Shown here: in pieces, positions 8,444 to 10,878 of the stretch
Numbering within the stretch: the first letter of the stretch is position 1
Layout of the letters: the number at the start of each line of letters is the position of its first letter
DNA from: Chitinivibrionia bacterium
Lineage (GTDB): Bacteria > Krumholzibacteriota > Krumholzibacteriia > WVZY01
Length of the DNA stretch: 10,878 nucleotides
NCBI GenBank assembly: GCA_016208665.1
Contig: JACQXT010000096.1
Span: 1-10,878, forward strand
Reading direction: 5' to 3'
The notes under the pieces: model-generated
Told to the model about the DNA's origin: nothing
The model's input: only the letters and a program-made list of their open reading frames with translations
The model's database searches: none
Position numbers and translations under genes: made by a program

Positions 8444-9974
8444 ATGGCCAATCAATCGAACACGAACATTGTGCGCGCCGAGAAACGGGGTTTCCCGCTC
8501 GAAACCGCTCGTTCGCTCCCCCTTGTCGCCGTTTGTTATCCGAATTCCTACGCCGTCGGGATGTCGAATCTGGCGTTCCATTTTCTGTTGAGACTGCTGT
8601 CCCGCGCCTCGGTGCGTCTCGAGCGGGCGTTCGCTCTGCCGCAGGCATGGGAACACCGCGGATGCACGTTCGAGAGCGGCGCGCGGCTTTCGACGGCGGC
8701 GGTTATTCTCGCAACGGTCTCCTATGAGGAGGATTACCCGAACCTGGTGGCATTGCTCGAGGCTTCCGGGATACCGTTACACGCCGCCGAACGGCGTCCC
8801 GAAGATCCGGTCGTCATCGCCGGCGGCAGCGCGGTCAGCGCCAACCCGGCGGTGCCGGCGCAGTACTGCGACGCCCTGGCGATCGGAGAATTCGAGGATG
8901 CGGCGGACGTCTTTGCGGCCGCCGCGGCGTCGTACGCCCACGGACGCATCCCTCGCCGGGAGTTTCTGGCGCGTCTGGCAGAACAGGGAAACGTGCTCGT
9001 TCCATCGATTCACGGGGCCGGTGCGGATGGGGCTGCGGCCGGGTTTTCGAGGATTCGAACCGGATTCAAGCCCGTGGCGAGCGAAATCATTTCTCCCTTC
9101 TCTCATTTCCCCGATACCGTTCTGATCGAGATCAACAGGTCATGCGTGTCGTCCTGCCGCTTCTGCCTGGCAAGCCGTCTCTACAAACCGTTTCGCATTG
9201 CAGACCGCGGCGCGATCCTCGACGTCTGCGAGCGATGGAAAGGCAAGGCGGGGAGCGTCGGATTGGTCGGAACCGCGGTTACCAGCTATCCGAAATTCGA
9301 AGAGCTGTGCGAGGCGATCAGGTCGAGGGGCTTTTCCGTCCAACTCAGTTCGCTCCGTCTGGAAGGAATGACCAGGAGCATGCTCGAGTTCATCGCAGGC
9401 CTCGGGATTCGCACGATCACGTTCGCGCCGGAGACGCTCAACGAGGCGCTTCGCAGGGGAATCGGCAAGCGGTTTGCCAACGAGGAAATAGAAGAGGTCC
9501 TCTCGGCCGTGCGGGAGCTTCCGTTCAAGAAAGTCAAATTATACTTCATGTACGGCATCCCGGGAGAGAGGGAGAACGATCTCGACGCTCTCGCGGCGTT
9601 CGTCGGGAACATGCGGAAGAGGCTGGGAAGCGTGCGTCTCGATTTCTCCGTGAATTGTCTTGTTCGCAATCATCTCTTCTGCGAGGCGCGAACTCAAGGA
9701 GACGCCGCACCTCGTTTCGAGCACCGGGGTGCTGTATCAGGGTGCTCTGTCTCTCGGAGGGTCGGAAGTCGGCGCCGCTCTCGCCGCATGCGATCGTTCG
9801 AAAGGGGCGGTTATCAGACGCTGGCGGTCAAGCGGCGTGGATCTCGGGAGCCTGTTGCATACGGAGAAGAGTCTCGATTACGAGTTCCCCTGGGATATGG
9901 TGCGCACGGGGATCGATAAGGCTGAATTATACGAGGAGTTTCTCGAACTCAAAAGAGATGTGGAGGCGCCCTGA
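8444..9974 (+). pseudogene. Radical SAM protein, C-terminal frame broken near 9653-9660
   Basis: The N-terminal region (LVAVCYPNSYAVGMSNLAFH, then SYEEDYPNL, VVIAGGSAVSANP and ALAIGEFED) resembles the B12-binding-like Rossmann domain of COG1032-type radical SAM proteins, without an obvious cobalamin histidine motif. The radical SAM domain follows: IEINRSCVSSCRFC places the three [4Fe-4S] cysteines at residues 234, 238 and 241 (9143-9166) as CxxxCxxC. VGLVGTAVTSYP, ITFAPETLNEALRRGIGK and YFMYGIPGEREND come next. After LDFSVN (to about 9655) the frame turns to nonsense arginine-rich sequence up to 9919. The true continuation is in another frame from about 9657 to the stop at 9972-9974, with RRELKETPH and LHTEKSLDYEFPWDMV. 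The expected PFVPKPHTPFQW-type segment, roughly 20 residues, is missing at the joint. The substrate is unknown. ATG 8444 is the only in-frame start after the TPR stop and has a weak ribosome binding site. Confidence 0.82.
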
Positions 9975-10424
9975 AGGGGAACGGGTGCCGCCTCGCCGGC
10001 GACTCTCTTCGATGTCATTGCGGGATCTCGGGGATTCTTTCATTCGCCTCAGGAATAAAATAAGGAAGGCTCCCAGGAAACGTGCCCGTATTTCTTGGAA
10101 CGAGAACACAGGAAGAGGAATTGAAGCTTGTCCCAGATTGACTGGTGAACAATTTCCCGAGAGCTCTTCCATACATAATCTAGCAACAAAGCAATCGCCT
10201 GTCAATACAACTGATTGAAATTGGCGGAATGGAAATTCTTGCTTCGTTCCGGGCGAATTCGCAATGCGTGCTGCGGGCTTCGCTACAAACGAAGTCTTAA
10301 AGTAACACATGAAGCGGCGGGGGAAAAATAAAGATTCTTCCTCGACCTTCGCGCCGGGAAGTAATGTTAACTTTGGAGTTTACGCAAGGAACGAGGGCGG
10401 AGGATTCGGGGAGGGCCGGCTGTT

Positions 10425-10446
10425 CGAAGGTCTCGGGGAGGCCTCG
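10425..10446. repeat. Hairpin in the rpmB 3' flank
   Basis: CGAAGGTCTC and GAGGCCTCG can pair around a GGG loop, with nine pairs including one G-U and one bulged A. It is the first (on the + strand) of three adjacent hairpins between 10425 and 10507. Confidence 0.4.
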
Positions 10447-10453
10447 ATGGGAA

Positions 10454-10471
10454 CCGCACAGGCCGTTGCGG
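10454..10471. repeat. Short hairpin in the rpmB 3' flank
   Basis: CCGCA and TGCGG form a five-base-pair stem around an eight-base loop. It lies between two longer hairpins. Alone it would be unremarkable in GC-rich DNA. Confidence 0.3.
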
Positions 10472-10474
10472 ACA

Positions 10475-10507
10475 CCCTCCCCGGCGCAAGCAAACGCCGG
10501 TGGAGGG
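10475..10507 (-). terminator. Candidate stem-loop terminator or 3' stabiliser of rpmB
   Basis: CCCTCCCCGGCG pairs with CGCCGG-T-GGAGGG across the loop CAAGCAAA: twelve pairs with a single bulged T at 10501. On the - strand the stem begins eight bases after the rpmB stop codon, the usual place for a terminator. There is no run of U after the stem, so it is not a canonical intrinsic terminator. It may act with Rho, as an mRNA 3' end protector, or for convergent transcription from the left. Confidence 0.5.
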
Positions 10508-10515
10508 GGATTCCG

Positions 10516-10707
10516 CTACACGACTTTTCGTACTTTTCCCGTCCTGATGCATGCGGCGCAGACATAGGCATTCTGAACCTTGCCGTCCAGCTCGACGGTG
10601 ATTTTCTGAAGGTTCGGCAGCCATCTCCGCTTGCTGACATTATGCGCATGGCTGATCTTGCTTCCGACCGTCGGACCCTTGCCGCATACGCTGCACTTTC
10701 TACTCAT
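10516..10707 (-). CDS. rpmB: Ribosomal protein bL28
   Basis: The 63-residue product is a complete bacterial L28 of the large ribosomal subunit. It begins [14 protein letters not shown] and continues with [16 protein letters not shown], the most conserved part of the family. It contains two CxxC pairs (Cys5/Cys8 and Cys50/Cys53), so this is the zinc-binding (C+) form rather than the cysteine-free form. On the - strand the ribosome binding site GGGAGG (10716-10721) lies eight bases before ATG. The gene converges on the radical SAM gene and diverges from recG, so it is a single-gene transcription unit here. Confidence 0.96.
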   Translation of the reverse strand: MSRKCSVCGKGPTVGSKISHAHNVSKRRWLPNLQKITVELDGKVQNAYVCAACIRTGKVRKVV

Positions 10708-10715
10708 TCTCTAGA

Positions 10716-10721
10716 CCTCCC
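10716..10721 (-). promoter_or_regulatory. Ribosome binding site of rpmB
   Basis: On the - strand this reads GGGAGG, eight bases before the ATG whose complement is at 10705-10707. Confidence 0.7.
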
Positions 10722-10735
10722 GTAGGATTTCGACT

Positions 10736-10764
10736 AAAATAGCAGACGACTGCATAAAAAGCAA
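10736..10764 (-). promoter_or_regulatory. Candidate sigma-70-type promoter for rpmB
   Basis: On the - strand TTGCTT (complement 10759-10764) and TATTTT (complement 10736-10741) are separated by exactly 17 bases, matching -35 and -10 elements about 30 bases before the rpmB start codon. The stretch is AT-rich in GC-rich surroundings. The match is good but unproven. Confidence 0.5.
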
Positions 10765-10777
10765 GCGATAGTCATTC

Positions 10778-10784
10778 GAGGGGG
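10778..10784 (+). promoter_or_regulatory. Ribosome binding site of recG
   Basis: GAGGGGG lies eight bases before GTG at 10793. A stop in the same frame at 10769-10771, with no other start codon in between, leaves GTG as the only reasonable start. Confidence 0.6.
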
Positions 10785-10792
10785 TAAAAAAG

Positions 10793-10878
10793 GTGCTCGA
10801 ACTCGGACAGGAATGCAGGTTCCTCAAAGGAGTCGGCCCGGTGCGGGCGGAAAGGCTCAAGAAACTGGGCATTCTGAC
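10793..10878 (+). CDS. recG: RecG, N-terminal fragment (branched DNA helicase)
   Basis: Only the first 28 codons are inside the window. From GTG they read VLELGQECRFLKGVG and continue PVRAERLKKLGIL. The FLKGVGP.RAE.LKKLGI pattern is the opening of the RecG wedge region, usually followed by TV.DLL...P. RecG is an ATP-dependent helicase that remodels stalled forks and Holliday junctions. Many RecG proteins have extra residues before this motif; here it sits close to the N-terminus. Other helix-hairpin-helix proteins can share GVGP, so the call rests on the longer match. It is divergent from rpmB. Confidence 0.7.
   Translation, partial: MLELGQECRFLKGVGPVRAERLKKLGIL

Larger units (their letters stand above)
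9975..10515. other. Intergenic stretch between convergent genes, no convincing gene
   Basis: This 541-base stretch separates the radical SAM gene from the convergent rpmB. The first part (about 10030-10360) looks clearly AT-richer than the operon. Open frames exist here, such as 10012-10218 and 9927-10310 in reverse, but they lack ribosome binding sites and recognisable domains. TGTCATTGCGGG (10013-10024) and ACAAAGCAATCGCC (10187-10200) resemble, weakly, the ends of a GTCATTGCG...GAAGCAATC repeat family common in environmental bacteria. GCAACAAAGCAAT (10183-10195) has an imperfect inverted partner at about 10236-10250. No T-rich terminator is evident after the radical SAM gene. The last 100 bases hold several hairpins, listed separately. 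Confidence 0.55.

Noticed and set aside
9051..9061. GGATTCGAACC, like the T-loop of a reverse-strand tRNA
   Set aside because: The flanking bases do not extend the T-stem, no acceptor or anticodon arm can be found, and it sits inside the open radical SAM frame.
10012..10218. Small basic open frame of about 68 codons after the radical SAM gene
   Set aside because: It has no Shine-Dalgarno sequence, no known domain, and is the tail of a longer out-of-frame open stretch; its end overlaps possible repeat sequence.
10309..10725. 138-codon + strand open frame across rpmB
   Set aside because: It covers rpmB in antisense, has no plausible ribosome binding site and no familiar sequence, while rpmB is unmistakable.

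Overview
The window is a stretch of a dcw (division and cell wall) cluster on the + strand, followed by two less well known genes and, at the right edge, a ribosomal protein gene and the start of a DNA repair helicase gene. The order is ftsW (3' end only), murG, murC, murB, ftsQ, ftsA, ftsZ, a TPR-repeat protein, a radical SAM protein, then rpmB on the - strand and recG (5' end only) on the + strand. The DNA is GC-rich and genes are packed tightly, with overlaps of 4 to 14 bases or gaps of a few bases. FtsA, FtsQ and a typical FtsZ tail peptide point to a Gram-negative-type bacterium. The order murG-murC-murB-ftsQ-ftsA-ftsZ followed by TPR and radical SAM genes recalls Deltaproteobacteria/Desulfobacterota, but that placement is a judgement from memory, not a computed one.

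Positions 2-5538: ftsW, murG, murC and murB cover lipid II assembly and UDP-MurNAc-peptide synthesis. ftsQ and ftsA supply the divisome link and the membrane anchor for FtsZ. No ddl gene lies between murB and ftsQ, although one is often found there. Positions 5558-6724 encode FtsZ with intact GTPase motifs and C-terminal peptide. Positions 6740-8392 encode a 550-residue TPR protein, and 8444-9974 a radical SAM protein with an intact CxxxCxxC cluster motif. About 540 bases after it (9975-10515) hold no convincing gene; the first part looks AT-richer than the operon and the last 100 bases hold several hairpins. rpmB and recG are divergent, with a plausible promoter between them.

The most striking feature is that three genes carry the same kind of lesion while their neighbours are intact. 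murC has lost roughly 105-115 codons, including its ATP-binding P-loop. ftsQ has lost roughly 20-25 codons of its POTRA domain. The radical SAM gene has lost a short conserved segment after its catalytic domain. In each case the reading frame also changes across the junction. Because MurC and FtsQ are normally essential, the simplest reading is assembly error (dropped gaps or collapsed sequence), with genuine decay plus second copies elsewhere as the alternative. No clearly new system is visible. The least explained part is the TPR plus radical SAM pair attached to the division cluster.
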